In this document: positions 53,001 to 59,600 of the stretch, one piece after another
How the letters are laid out: the number at the start of each line of letters is the position of its first letter
Numbering within the stretch: position 1 is the stretch's first letter
Source: Tribonema minus
Lineage: Eukaryota; Sar; Xanthophyceae; Tribonematales; Tribonemataceae
Assembly: GCA_017506865.1 (NCBI GenBank)
Contig: JAFCMP010000035.1
Location: 1,054,001 to 1,118,000, forward strand
DNA: 64,000 nt
Direction: 5' to 3'
Program-made: the position numbers and the translations under genes
The notes under the pieces: model-generated
Database searches by the model: none
Told to the model about the DNA's origin: nothing
What the model saw: the letters and a program-made list of their open reading frames with translations, nothing else

Positions 53001-55023
53001 TCAATGCACATTACACGCAAAGTCGCTGGTTTTGTACGTCTGCCAGAAAGTGAAAAGCGCTGCGTCAGCTGTTTGCCACTGTTCATCTCGCCGACATTGG
53101 CGTTGTGCGTTTCTGATGTGAAAGAGAGTCTCCATGGCCAGGCGGACACCGCTGTGCGCATTTGTCTGAGCGCATGCAGTTGTCCGAATGTGTTGTGTTG
53201 CAACGTTATACTCTGAGGTACATGCAGTGTGACCCCTGCAGCACCAACAGTCTAACCACGCACGTCCAGCACTGCGTTGCTGCGCTTCCGTTTGTGCTCA
53301 GTCGTTTGTGCTCAAAGTAGTGGGTCTAGCCAGTTCGAATCAGAAGAAAGGTGCCATACGTATCAGAGACGGGGGCACCTATACACTATCTATGCCTATC
53401 TTGTTGCACACATTACCTGCTTCAGCAGCGATTCTGCGCGTGCGCATCACACCTGCTCTTTCATTCGTATGCCCGTGCAGTTGTCGGGAGGCGAGCGCAC
53501 TGTGGCAGCGCTCGCACTGCTGTTTGCGATACACAGCTACCGCCCCGCGCCGTTCTTCGTCATGGACGAAATCGATGCTGCTCTGGACAACATCAACGTC
53601 AAGAAGGTGCGCACGTCCCCTTTTGAAGTTGAAGGCATGCGCCATAAAGTTAGGGGCAGTAACAGTAGTTGAGTCAGCGTCAGGGTGAAGCGTGAGGCAG
53701 CTCTTGCCCTGCTTTGGATCACACTGTGGCGCAAATGACCCTCACCCACACACCTCTTGGTCAGAGATGGTTTGATGCTGCTGCGTCTCACATCAATGTC
53801 AGGAAAATACGCATGCACGCATGTATCGACAGCACACTGCGGGCGGTGCGTGAATGAACATTGCTGCACGCGCACACAATGAAGTTGTGCCACCTCACGG
53901 ATTGCTGCGCAGTGCAGGGCACCTGTAGCATTCGCTTACGCTTACGCTGTCCAGTGTATTCTCCCTGCAGTACTGCTTACTCCAAGAAGGATGTCACACA
54001 TGCAAGGCCTACCCAATCTCTTGGCCCTTTGTGTACCGCAAGGGGTGGGCATGAACTTGAAGATGCTGCGCTCATAGGTGCACGTTTGCTGCTACATTGA
54101 CAAACAGGGCGGCACAGCGTGCTTCATATCTACCGCTGAAACCTGCATGCTCATAGTCACATCCAGCGCACGACCTCTCACAGTGTTCTCTGCTGGTGTG
54201 GCACAACGGCATGCATGTCGCAAAACCCTTCATCATGTGATATCACTGCTGACGCACAAGCGAACATCAACATCAACATTGATGTTGTGTGTGCGAATGG
54301 TGCAGGTGTGCCACTTCATCGAGTCACGCGCCGCGCAGGGAGCATTCCAGAGCATCGTCATCTCTCTCAAGGACATGTTCTACGAGCGGTCGGAGGCGCT
54401 CGTTGGCATCTGCCGAGACGCGTCTACCAACAGGCAAGGGGCTGATGCGACGGCACAAGTTGAAGTTTGTCAAACGACTTGAAGCTTGGAGCACATGTTA
54501 CAATGTTCACTGTGCGCTTGCGACCCGGAGGCAGCTGTGTTGTGCACTGACGCAGTAACGGTGAAAGCAATCATGTGCCGTACAGATTGCAGATGGGACC
54601 GCTCCGCAAAGTCTTGAACTGCCACATTGTTTGCTTCCAGGTATCAGGGGTAGGACACAATTGCAGCTGGCTCAACACAAAGCGCTGAACTGGCTTGTTA
54701 TTTGCTTTGAGGTATCGGGAGTAGGACTCAATCGCAACTGGCTCACGTGACCAGTAGGTATATGATGCTCTGCCGATGTCGCGCCTCTGCATTACGGTAC
54801 TGATGCAGCACTGACGTACAGACGATCAACCTTGCACACCAAGTTGCCACAACCAAATGCACGCAATGTTTGAGCTCAGCACGTTTCCTGGCAGCATTGG
54901 CGACTTGATTCCAGAGGCTCTTGCCGATGTTTGCTGATGCAAACACCTCCGATGCGTTGCCTGCGCAGCTCACGGACGCTGACGCTGGACCTGACGCAGT
55001 ACGACGACAACGCAAACGAGTAG
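11001..55023 (+). CDS. SMC1: SMC1, cohesin core ATPase subunit (41 exons)
   Basis: The spliced product is 1,252 residues, the usual SMC1 size. It is a rod-shaped ABC-like ATPase that pairs with SMC3 at the hinge and with kleisin at the heads to entrap chromatin. Visible motifs: start [17 protein letters not shown]; Walker A GPNGAGKSN (residues 32-40, split by intron 1); [18 protein letters not shown]; hinge with [26 protein letters not shown]; signature [19 protein letters not shown] (1151 on); Walker B FFVMDEID (1175-1182); and terminal TLTLDLTQY. Exon coordinates are given in the four sub-entries. All junctions keep phase and there is no in-frame stop. Donors after exons 5, 8, 34 and 40 are GC. 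Intron 16 is 14.9 kb because of a transposon nest. Many introns hold tandem decayed copies of adjacent exons. An in-frame ATG at 10989 could add four residues. Every key residue is intact, so the gene looks functional. Confidence 0.95.
12808..12905 (+). repeat. Donor-side echo of SMC1 exon 3
   Basis: The end of exon 3 and the intron behind it (AAAGTCGTCTACCAGGTGAG..) recur as AAAGTCGTTCAACAGGTGAC, followed by a matching GCGGCCT and TTGTTGCAAGC stretch. The copy keeps a GT donor. Confidence 0.75.
13255..13565 (+). repeat. Two acceptor-side echoes of SMC1 exon 4
   Basis: At about 13268-13310 and 13432-13500 there are copies of the exon 4 start, around GAGCTGCACTTCAGCAGG. Each is preceded by a copy of the pyrimidine/CAGCAG intron end (CATATC or CATCTTTGCAACAG). 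The copy at 13432 keeps CTGCAACAGGATGGCGAAAA, next to the real TTGCAACAGGTGGGCAAAAA at 13575. Confidence 0.75.
13651..14104 (+). repeat. Five-unit tandem array of the SMC1 exon 4 end and donor
   Basis: The segment CTACAGGCTCAACGACAAGG plus a GT donor and about 45 nt of intron occurs five times, with anchor positions 13660, 13778, 13861, 13947 and 14032. Spacing is 118, 83, 86 and 85 bp. The first is the functional exon end. Copies 2-4 still read [11 protein letters not shown] and keep GT. Copy 5 is frameshifted (GAGTCATCCGG). Use of a later donor would keep an in-frame stop (TGA) from the first intron unit. Confidence 0.92.
14687..14787 (+). repeat. About 50-bp near-perfect tandem duplication in SMC1 intron 5
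   Basis: CGCTCGCGCTGCCCACATCG plus TCGATAATTCTCCGCAACAC occurs twice in a row directly after the GC donor of exon 5. No coding role is seen. Confidence 0.9.
15415..15447 (+). repeat. Donor-side echo of SMC1 exon 6
   Basis: AACAGCGGCAGCGACGCACT plus CAAGGTGAGA copies the end of exon 6 (ATCAGCGGCAGCGACGCTCT plus CAAG|GTGAGA) 190 bp downstream, donor included. Confidence 0.85.
16626..16708 (+). repeat. About 42-bp tandem duplication in SMC1 intron 8
   Basis: ATAGTACA(G/A)TAAA(C/G)CATCAA plus (C/T)GGCTGAC(A/G)GTAC(A/G)AAGGT occurs twice in tandem upstream of exon 9. Confidence 0.8.
19085..19215 (+). repeat. Tandem duplication before SMC1 exon 13
   Basis: A unit of about 58 bp containing GCCATTTTGC, ACTTCACATGTACATGCAG and ATTCATGCCAT occurs twice. 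Both units contain an AG that could act as an acceptor. Confidence 0.75.
19575..20162 (+). repeat. Acceptor-side echoes of SMC1 exon 14
   Basis: GTCAGGA(G/C/T)GAACACA(T/C)TG plus the exon start (reading DEHIAGL..DI) occurs at 19882, 19976, 20068, 20089 and finally in the functional acceptor at 20160. Main spacing is 92-94 bp. Intron sequence between units (GCCGTGTCACTGACGC..) is copied too. An older copy of the intron part lies at about 19585-19640. Each unit keeps the CAG acceptor. Confidence 0.9.
20448..20940 (+). repeat. Donor-side echoes of SMC1 exon 14
   Basis: The exon end (TACGAG..CTCAAGGCGGAGGC.., CGGCGCACCACGCAGGCCA) and its donor GTATGTA recur at 20453-20516, then more decayed at 20606-20660, about 20780-20815 and 20890-20935. 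With the upstream array, exon 14 is flanked on both sides. Confidence 0.85.
20950..21300 (+). repeat. Duplicated intron block with telomere-like GGGTTA tracts
   Basis: A block with TTAGGGTTAGGGTTGGG, a GGGCACGACAC stretch, GAAACTTGCTTGCGCT and TGTGGGTCTG is repeated in diverged form about 215 bp later (GGGGTAGGTTGGGGCTAGGG, GGGCAGGACAC, GAAACTTGCGAGAGCT, TGTGGGTCTG). Confidence 0.65.
22298..22515. repeat. Left terminal repeat and GAGTACTC array
   Basis: After the 17-bp end comes an array of (A)CGAGTACTCGAGTACTACTC units separated by A/T-rich CGAAAAATT..TTTAAA spacers. A denser GAGTACTTGACGAGTACTCG run then abuts the 3'-end fragment. The unit is palindromic and could form hairpins. Confidence 0.85.
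22514..22684 (+). mobile_element. 5'-truncated copy of retrotransposon family A (3' end only)
   Basis: From ATGGAGGAGGACGTGGGGG to AATTAACAAAAAGTAC it matches the 3' end of element A (28013-28205), including the stretch with GACACTTTCAGACTGTCATA. It is 5'-truncated, as expected of target-primed reverse transcription, and both ends abut GAGTAC units. Confidence 0.88.
22724..28205 (+). mobile_element. Non-LTR retrotransposon A, near-full length
   Basis: The 5' end is about 22724, where similarity to copy B begins after the GAGTAC units. The 3' end is AATTAATAAAAAGTAC at 28205. There is no LTR and no long poly(A) tail. The last 24 bp of the 3' UTR (GCGCCCTGAGCGAGAATTAA..) are duplicated in tandem at about 28153-28199. 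Flanks are GAGTAC-type sequence on both sides. Confidence 0.85.
22787..28028 (+). pseudogene. Element A polyprotein: zinc finger, reverse transcriptase, CCHC, PD-(D/E)XK-like nuclease (broken)
   Basis: One long frame from ATG 22787 is broken twice. N-terminal part: C2H2-like finger (CNLC..H-x4-H), a Cys cluster partly lost here (CALR where copy B has CALC), then a Gly/Ser/Arg-rich region. RT motifs follow: [26 protein letters not shown] (catalytic Asp), [20 protein letters not shown] (catalytic Asp pair), [11 protein letters not shown] and AVLLGVPVG. After an Ala/Gln-rich linker come [17 protein letters not shown] (C-x2-C-x8-H-x3-C) and [18 protein letters not shown], a PD-(D/E)XK-like core. 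Breaks: a 4-bp duplication at about 25304-25311 shifts the frame just before QGDP, and TAG at 26403 replaces a Gln codon. Domain order is that of R2-type elements. Not active as it stands. Confidence 0.85.
28200..28262. repeat. GAGTAC units at the 3' junction of element A
   Basis: The sequence AGTACAGGAGAACTAAACC, CAGTACTTGGAGTACTAAACG and GAGTACTAAAATTGCGACGA continues with GTACTTC. It is a looser version of the array on the left side and marks the point where the element joined its target. Confidence 0.7.
28263..29054. other. Unassigned spacer between elements A and C
   Basis: About 790 bp without a recognised gene or repeat. It might be original sequence of the outer transposon or remains of another insertion. 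Short open frames here show no family motif. Confidence 0.4.
29055..30985 (-). mobile_element. Retrotransposon C, 5'-truncated, second related family, with GAGTAC arrays at both ends
   Basis: Coding sequence at 30755-29193 on the minus strand lies between arrays GTACTCGTCAAGTACTCGTA.. (29056-29108) and the same type at 30757-30860. Array continues to about 30985, where element B begins. The encoded protein lacks an RT and starts within the linker, so the copy is 5'-truncated. The 3' UTR is short (about 80 bp) and ends TTTCAAGGAAAACGAGTAC. Confidence 0.75.
29193..30851 (-). pseudogene. Element C polyprotein remnant: linker, CCHC knuckle, PD-(D/E)XK-like domain
   Basis: Two open stretches in the same minus frame are separated by one TAG at 29877. 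The first holds an Ala-rich linker, an acidic run ([17 protein letters not shown]) and [18 protein letters not shown], which matches [18 protein letters not shown] of element A. The second has [18 protein letters not shown] (C-x3-C-x8-H-x3-C), then [22 protein letters not shown] and KGIVLDTSV, corresponding to RRMDIVL and MVDVT of A. It ends with [17 protein letters not shown] sequence. The first 30 residues of the upstream frame are just translated GAGTAC array. It is clearly a different family from A and B. Confidence 0.7.
30986..36483 (-). mobile_element. Non-LTR retrotransposon B, near-identical inverted copy of A
   Basis: It runs on the minus strand from about 36483 (5') to 30995 (3' end AATTAATAAAAAGTAC). 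Differences from A are scattered substitutions, a 57-nt longer Ala linker (near 32850-32910) and poly-G length near the end of the frame. The high similarity suggests recent movement or a recent inverted duplication. Confidence 0.85.
31100..36423 (-). pseudogene. Element B polyprotein: zinc finger, reverse transcriptase, CCHC, PD-(D/E)XK-like nuclease (one frameshift)
   Basis: Two overlapping frames cover the protein: 36423-33781 and 33814-31100. The N-terminal Cys cluster is intact ([18 protein letters not shown]), unlike in A. RT motifs [12 protein letters not shown] and AYMDDANV, the knuckle [17 protein letters not shown] and the MDIV/MVDVT core are present. The only break I see is one missing G in the run before ACCCC at about 33826-33834, inside QGDP. 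The Gln codon that is a stop in A is CAG here. Because A and B are broken at different places, an intact source copy must have existed, or may still exist elsewhere. Confidence 0.85.
36484..36549. repeat. Right GAGTAC array and terminal repeat
   Basis: TGTACTTGTTTACGAGTAGT, AGTACTCCTACAACTACTCC and finally GTACTCGTCCTGACTGT, the inverted copy of the left end. It is much shorter than the left array. Confidence 0.8.
36572..36609. repeat. Interstitial TTAGGG telomere-like tract
   Basis: About four and a half TTAGGG units lie 22 bp outside the right end of the transposon nest, followed by GTAGGGTTA. The next 20 bp (TTGCCCCCCGCCTGAAGGGG) contain a small C/G inverted repeat. Related but looser tracts occur at 20957, 47047-47098 and 47553-47600. 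Confidence 0.85.
37240..37615 (+). repeat. Donor-side echoes of SMC1 exon 17
   Basis: GTGGAGGC(C/T)GAGAT(G/A)AAGGAG..TCCGACAAGGAG plus intron start occurs at 37204 (functional), 37329 and 37465; spacing 125 and 136 bp. Copy 2 keeps the donor (GAG|GTAGGT). In copy 3 the donor is lost (GAGGAAGGC). The intron part (ACTGTGACTTATATTGAAGTA, CTCGATGTGTGAGTAT) is repeated with each and once more alone. Confidence 0.9.
37840..38438 (+). repeat. Acceptor-side echoes of SMC1 exon 18
   Basis: The exon start (GAGCGGGACCGCGAGCAGGC, CAGCGCCTGGAGGC) is copied at about 38010-38045 and 38223-38275 before the functional copy at 38439; the shared CCTGGA sits at 38021, 38250 and 38465 (229 and 215 bp). About 150 nt of upstream intron (TTCTTGCGCC(T/C)GGCGGCAA(A/G)CTG..) is carried along. 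The AG acceptor is kept in the nearest copy (ATTAG|GAGCGG). A still older one lies near 37870. Confidence 0.9.
38615..38900 (+). repeat. Donor-side echoes of SMC1 exon 18
   Basis: GAGAGGCTGCGCGACGCGCG plus GGACGGCGCGAGACCAACCA recurs at 38640-38690 with the donor mutated (GAG|TTGCGT). It recurs again at 38845-38885 with a donor (GAG|GTGAGT). Both are followed by the intron phrase CACTTGAAGTA or CGCTTGAAGTA. Confidence 0.9.
39920..40390 (+). repeat. Three decaying donor-side echoes of SMC1 hinge exon 20
   Basis: The last half of exon 20 (CTGCGCGCGCACCGCCTCGG to GACGTCATCCAG) is copied at about 39938-40071, 40110-40236 and, much eroded, 40270-40385. Spacing is about 175 bp. The first copy ends ATCCAG|GCAAGT, so the parental GT donor has become GC. 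The second ends TTCCAGTGAGT. Decay increases with distance from the exon. Confidence 0.88.
40776..40832 (+). repeat. Donor-side echo of SMC1 exon 21
   Basis: GACCTGCGCTTC(A)GGCGCA..GAGCA repeats the end of exon 21 (GACCTGCGCTTCCGCCGCAA plus CGAGCA) about 110 bp downstream. Confidence 0.75.
42647..42725 (+). repeat. GAAGTAGTTTGTAGTGTT minisatellite after SMC1 exon 25
   Basis: Four to five imperfect units of about 18 bp (GTGAAGTTTGTAGTATTG, TTGAAGTAGTGTGTAGTG, CTGAAGTAGTTTGTAGTG..) start at the donor itself, so the first unit contains the splice site. Confidence 0.8.
43245..43384 (+). repeat. Acceptor-side echo of SMC1 exon 26
   Basis: TTGGCGCAGGCAAAGGATGC plus GCTGTCGAGCCT at 43283-43315 copies the functional acceptor and exon start at 43378-43415. 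The intron phrase GGTA(T/G)GATGGTATACCCCATG is also duplicated. Unit about 98 bp. Confidence 0.9.
43633..44040 (+). repeat. Acceptor-side echoes of SMC1 exon 27, with a 31-bp tandem repeat
   Basis: GCCGCAGCGTGCGCGACTT..GCGCC at 43638-43715 is a copy of the exon 27 start (functional at 44046), now frameshifted. A more decayed copy is at 43885-43970. Between them CTTCCACTTTGACACCCACC(A)..CATAATGTT is tandemly doubled (43800-43861). A short downstream echo (CGCCGTGCCAAGCTG) is at 44330. Confidence 0.82.
44808..45063 (+). repeat. Duplicated intron end before SMC1 exon 28
   Basis: CAGCTTCTGCATCTCAT, GCGAGCTTGCCT and CGTGACCTGG..ACAGAT occur in two blocks (44811-44905 and 44970-45066). The first carries a decoy acceptor (GGACAG|ATGACG) matching the real one (GGACAG|ATCACTG). 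Confidence 0.85.
45539..45577 (+). repeat. 19-bp tandem repeat in SMC1 intron 28
   Basis: CCTACATAGACGTTTCATG occurs twice in a row. No other feature is seen around it. Confidence 0.9.
45935..46169 (+). repeat. Acceptor-side echoes of SMC1 exon 29
   Basis: GTATGCGCAGACGCTCATGC is present at 46048 and in the functional acceptor at 46160 (112 bp apart). A more diverged copy is at 45999. The preceding intron (CGCATTGCCGCAGCGGCCGC, GTCGATGAAAC, TGTACGCTTG) is duplicated with it. Confidence 0.9.
46620..46886 (+). repeat. Acceptor-side echo of SMC1 exon 30
   Basis: TTGCAA(A/G)CGACTGC..CATCA..GAT then TTCGCTAG|GTGCGCG at about 46725-46795 copies the intron end and TTCGTAG|GTGCGGG of the functional acceptor at 46887. 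A short downstream echo of the exon end (GCACGCCTGCACATCGTACA) is at 47115. Confidence 0.75.
47650..47690 (+). repeat. Donor-side echo of SMC1 exon 31
   Basis: CCTGAGGATGCTGGTGGTGA plus TGTAAGACCGCTGCATCA resembles the exon end CCTGAAGACGCCGACGGTGA plus TGTGAGTCTGCTGCATGA. It is followed by the same CCCTA-rich intron start. Confidence 0.8.
49014..49052 (+). repeat. (TACTG)n microsatellite
   Basis: Six to seven TACTG units (with one TGCAC variant) lie 10 bp after the donor of SMC1 exon 33. Confidence 0.9.
49425..49485 (+). repeat. Acceptor-side echo of SMC1 exon 34
   Basis: GCTGCAGGAGCTGCTGAGCC plus AGCACACCACAATATC reads [10 protein letters not shown] next to the functional [10 protein letters not shown] at 49778. 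It keeps a CTGCAG acceptor but is 300 bp too early and loses the frame. Confidence 0.65.
52782..52834 (+). repeat. Donor-side echo of SMC1 exon 38
   Basis: GTTCAGTTAACGCCATGCC..AGGCTGCGCGACATGAACA copies GTTCAGCGCCATGCCGCCC..AGGCTGCGCGACATGGACC, with an internal deletion and no donor. Confidence 0.8.
53766..53826 (+). repeat. Donor-side echo of SMC1 Walker B exon 39
   Basis: GATGCTGCTGCGTCTCACAT plus CAATGTCAGGAAAATACGCA is a diverged copy of GATGCTGCTCTGGACAACAT plus CAACGTCAAGAAGGTGCGCA. Confidence 0.75.
54590..54760 (+). repeat. Tandem duplication in the last SMC1 intron
   Basis: GAACTG(C/G)C..TTGTTTGCTT(C/T)..AGGTATC(A)GGGG/AGTAGGAC(A/T)CAAT is present twice, about 70 bp apart. No coding content is seen. 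Confidence 0.7.
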
Positions 55024-56632
55024 TCGACTTCACCTTCAACGGAAACCATATCAACATCAAGACGACAGGCATCTACCAGCCAGTTGCTGAAATGCGCTGC
55101 GCACGAATTGCAAGTGCTGGAATGAAGAACGGGCATCGAACGAAGCAACCGGGATGCGCAGAGGCAGCACGTGCCAACGGTCGGGGACAGACTTGGATTC
55201 ATGACTTGGATTCATGCCACAAGTGTAGGCCCCACTTCACTGCGGCGCCCCGTGGTGGATTTGTGCCAAAGCAACACACTTCGCCTCCTTTTGTAGTTGC
55301 AACAGTCGACTGGATGGCATGTTTCGCAGCAGGGGATCGGCACCGGAGAGAGTGCAGTACGTGGGTGCTTTCACGCAGCTTTCTGCAGACACTGTAGCGA
55401 AGGCTTGCTGGAGTTGTCAGCTGTGCAGGCTTCTGCATTCATACCGCCAGGGGCCAAGTGCCTTTTCGACATAGCTGCCCGCTTGTACAAAGTGCTCCAT
55501 GTAGCAGCAGCAGCAGCTGCCTCCAGCAGCTGCAAATGCAATTGTTCCTTGCATCAAATTCACAACGTCTTTTGCGCATGTTGTCTTTTGTGCATGTTGT
55601 GGTTGCCGCTTGTGACGTATCATCATCAGTGACAACAGAGCAAGCGACCGTGTTCAAACTCGTTCCATTGGTGTTCGAACAAGCAGATTGGGGGGATGAG
55701 AATCTTCGCTGAATCATTGACACAGCCAGCTCCACATGGCCAACAGAATGAGCGAGTCGCCATTGACGCGCGGCATGCATTCCACCCATGGTGGTTCCGT
55801 GTCGACGCTGAAATGTTGTAAACATCAAGAATACACTGGACAACTTCGCAATGAATGGGCTCATAGGCCGCAGCGTTCAGGATGCTCGCAGTAAACGAAA
55901 TGAACATTCAGGCCCCAAATGACGACGAGTCTAAATGCAGAGGGTAACGGCGCTGCAAGCATTGTTCATTGCCATCCAGCCACGGCCAGCAGACACATTC
56001 AACAAGAGCATGCAAACAATGTGTGCAGTACATGTCATTTACAACAAATGTTGTGTTGGTTATAAACTCATTGGCCGCTTCATGGGCAGCAGATATGTGC
56101 TGTGGAATTGACACACTGTGCTGGTGCAAGCGCGGCAACAGTTTTTGTGCAATGTGTTCAGGACCGCTCTCACCCTTGGGCTACAGGCACGATGCGGGGG
56201 ATTGTGTGATGCACAGTGTTTGTCACACCGACGGGTGTGCACTCTCGATGCAGCAACAGGGAACTCTGTGGGCTTGTACGCTTTGGCGCACTGCATAGTG
56301 TGCGGCAGCACGAGTACCCTTGGCCATGTGTGCAGAATCAAACTGCGCTCACACCACATACATATAGGAGCGTTTGGGGCTGCGCCGCATACGCTTGCGG
56401 ACGGCGGCGACTGGGGCAGACAGGTGAGGGGGAGGCGGCTGTTGCTATTGGGATTTGAAGCACAGGCCCAGAGTACGGGAACACCAACGCAAGAACGCGT
56501 CATTACAAGCATCACTGCCCGCCTTGGCGCGCATGATGCACACAACTGTCTGGTATCCACTCCGGTCGGACACGAAGGAAAGGAGTGGGTGCGATGTAAT
56601 GGCAACCCGATACCTCACGCCGCTCGAACGCC
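55024..56632. other. Intergenic region between convergent SMC1 and transporter genes
   Basis: It should contain the 3' UTRs of both genes. I see no additional gene; the open frames on both strands lack family motifs and splice-consistent partners. No clear terminator structure is visible. Confidence 0.5.
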
Positions 56633-59600
56633 TTAGCGCTTCTGCTGGCGGCGCATGAAGCAGGCGCCGGCAAACAGACCAGCGGTCTCAAGGCACGCTG
56701 CCACTATGAAGGATGCGGCCGGGCCCGCCGTGCTGTCGATGCCTGCACACACAAGCAGAAAAAAAGGCCATGAGTCGGCGCGCACACTTCTGGCTTTGGC
56801 GTTTGTGTTGGAGTGCACTCTGAAGGCAGCGCATCGGAAGTCACAATGCAGCAGATGCACGCACGATGCTGTGTGCCCAAATGGCGTCTCTGCGCGCGCA
56901 CGCGTAAGCCTGGGCACCATCTAGCAGGACGGCACTGCCATAGAGTTTCAACGTTGAACGCGTCTGGCACCTTTGCGACTCTGAATGCATTTGCTCAGAA
57001 ACCGCATCATGCGTGCATGTGCGTACAGGGCGTTGCATGAGAGCTCTGACAAGTGCTTAGCACTTGCTATGAGTGGGAACATAAATAAGTCTACAAAAAG
57101 GTGGTAACTGTGACCGCTGGTTGTGAGCAGGGGTTCAGAACTCTGCGAAAGTGTGGACTTTGTGCCGGGAACACGACTTGCGCGGTTGTAGTCTTGACCT
57201 CACACCTGCCAACAACAAGATCACGGCGTTGGCGCGATGAGAGCTCTGACTCACCGTTTGCTATGAGCGGGAAGATGACCTTGGCGGTGGACCCGGTGGA
57301 ACTGAACCACGACAGCATCACCGCCTGACCGCCCCCCGTCCTCCCCACCACCTTGGAGAAGTAGCCCAGTACAGCCGTGTTGCCAATTGGGAAGGCGGTG
57401 CCGTACACCACGCATGAGCCGAGGAAGAACGTGAAGAGGCCCAGGCCGGAGCGACCTTCGGCGGTGCCGATGGTGACGAGCACAGCTGCGATGATCATGC
57501 CCTGCGCAGCGGCGCCGAAAGGGGGATAGGGGGTGTGAGAGTGCGGGGGACATGGTGATGCACGATCGGTAGCAGCAGTCGTGCTGAGGGCTATGGCGCG
57601 TGCTTCTGAGGTGCATCAAGCAATGCAAGATATGCACTATGCAGGGATTCAAAGACACATGAGGAGAATGCGCCTGGCGGTTTGTAGGCGCCGATGGTCA
57701 CCCATACAGACCCTGTTAGGCTGCCGACTGTGTAACACGCTCAGTGTTTCACAGCCTCTTGAGCTCATGTCTAAACCATGTGTCCTGTGCATGTACATGT
57801 TTTCACTGCAGCACTTTGCCTTGGTAATGGACACAACAGCGCCTCTATGTATGTCAATTGCTGACTCGTTGGACTAGCAAGACGCCGGCACGAACGTGAA
57901 GAGAATATGCAAGTCCACTATTTGTGCAACGCTGTTTAGAAAATGAACAACATACTTCTATTACAGATTGTACCACAATGTGCCTGTCGCTCAAGGTAAA
58001 TCACAACCTCCGCACTCACCACGAGGCCCCAGATAATCAGCTTGACGTCGCTGTAGCGCTGGCAGAGCACCCTCATGTACAGCAGGCTGACGACGCCGAT
58101 GACGCCAAACAGAGACATGATGACACCCGTGACCTCCGCGCTGGCGCCGAGCGACATGGCCAGCTGCAGCGCAGCAGAGAGCAGATGCCAAATGCACTTG
58201 ATGTGATGAGTGAAGAGACATGCATGCTGCGCAGGAAGTTGTGATGTGCAGGGCCTGCGAGGGCGGGCGTGGTGTGATGTGCCTTGTCGGGGGCGCATGT
58301 CAAGAAGAGCAACGGTGACACAAGATCTTCTAGATGAGCAGCGGGGGCGGGCGTACGCAGAGAGGTGCGGGGTAATGCACAAGGCAGATTTCGTCGGATA
58401 GGGGTACAGTACATCTGGGGGGGGGGGGGGAGGGTAGGGCGACTTGGCATGGGTTGAACATCCGGCTGCGAGCGTCGCATGCCAGCCTGCCAGCTTCAGC
58501 CCATCCGATCCACAGCAGTGACACTTCACGTGCATGATTGCATGATGCATGGACGCAAATGATGAGCAAGCAATGCTGACACCTGGCCGCTGCACGCATT
58601 GCATGCCAAGTACGCCACCGACCCGACCGCCGCTTTGCGCACTGTGCATCGAGCGCATCACTCACTGCCAGTTACTGCTGTCGCACGCAACGCATCGCGC
58701 GCCAAACACAGTGGACCCACCTGACTGCCGAGCGTCTCGTGCCAGCTCATGCCGGCCCTGGTGAGCACGTTGAGCGCCAGCAGCGACACCAGCAGCGCCG
58801 TCTCCTTCACTGGCCCCCTGACATCAGAGAGGGGGTCGCTGCTGCCGGCGCTGCCATCGCCGGACGCGGCGCTGTCGCCGCGCAGCAGCGACTCGCGTGT
58901 CGGCGTTAGCGGCTCCTCGTGCTGCAGCAGCCGCTGCCCGTGCTGCTGCTGCTGCTGCTGCTGCGCCGCGTCTGTGGGTACGCCGCTGCTCTTGGCAACG
59001 CCAGCTTGAAGCTCAATGAAGCCGGTGTCGTACGCCTTGGGCGTCACGGGCGGCGTCGCGTTGTGGTCCCCGGGGCCCTGCTGCGGCTTTTCAGGCTCCA
59101 GCCCGCTCTCTACATCGCCGTGCCGGGGCGTCGATGGACGTACAGCCGCTGCTGCTGCTGCAGCCGCCGGCGTTACGGGGGTCTTGGGTTTGACGCCCTT
59201 GGAGTCGACGTCCTCGAAGTGGTTGCGCAGCAGGTAGCTGCCGAGCGCGCACAGCGCCATGAGCACGTAGGCCGGCGTGGTGAACTTGCTTGCGGAGAGC
59301 GCGCCCCACTCGTGCTCCCTGCTGCCCTGCGTGGCGCTGATGAACGAGCCCAGCAGCGGCGTCACCGTGAGCCCCGCATACTGCACAGTGAGAAAAGGAG
59401 AGGAGGGGTAGGCGGCCAGGACAGGGGGAGGGTTCAGGGTCACATGAGACTTCGAGACAGCACAAGTAGCGGCGTCACCGTGAGTCCTGCGTACTGCACA
59501 ATGAGGAAGAGAGAGGAGGGGTAGGCGGCCTGCGTTGGGTGTTGTGCTTCAGAGGCCAGGGCAGGATTAGGGTTCAGGGGTTCAGGTGAGGCTTGGAGAC

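Larger units (their letters stand above)
42560..55023 (+). other. SMC1: SMC1 exons 25-41: second coiled-coil arm and C-terminal ATPase lobe
   Basis: Exons: 42560-42646, 43385-43497, 44046-44187, 45064-45144, 46170-46247, 46887-47000, 47464-47535, 48254-48322, 48872-49003, 49778-49876, 50621-50709, 51354-51417, 51769-51834, 52601-52669, 53481-53606, 54306-54433, 54969-55023. Exon 26 carries [12 protein letters not shown] and exon 34 [12 protein letters not shown]. Exon 36 gives [13 protein letters not shown], and exon 38 [20 protein letters not shown]. Exon 39 holds the ABC signature and Walker B. Exon 40 gives [13 protein letters not shown] and exon 41 [12 protein letters not shown] before TAG. 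Exons 34 and 40 end at GC donors. Confidence 0.93.

Noticed and set aside
54921..55397. 158-codon plus-strand frame over the SMC1 end
   Set aside because: It reads SMC1 exon 41 in another frame and runs into 3' UTR sequence; the SMC1 frame gives the conserved TLTLDLTQY end.
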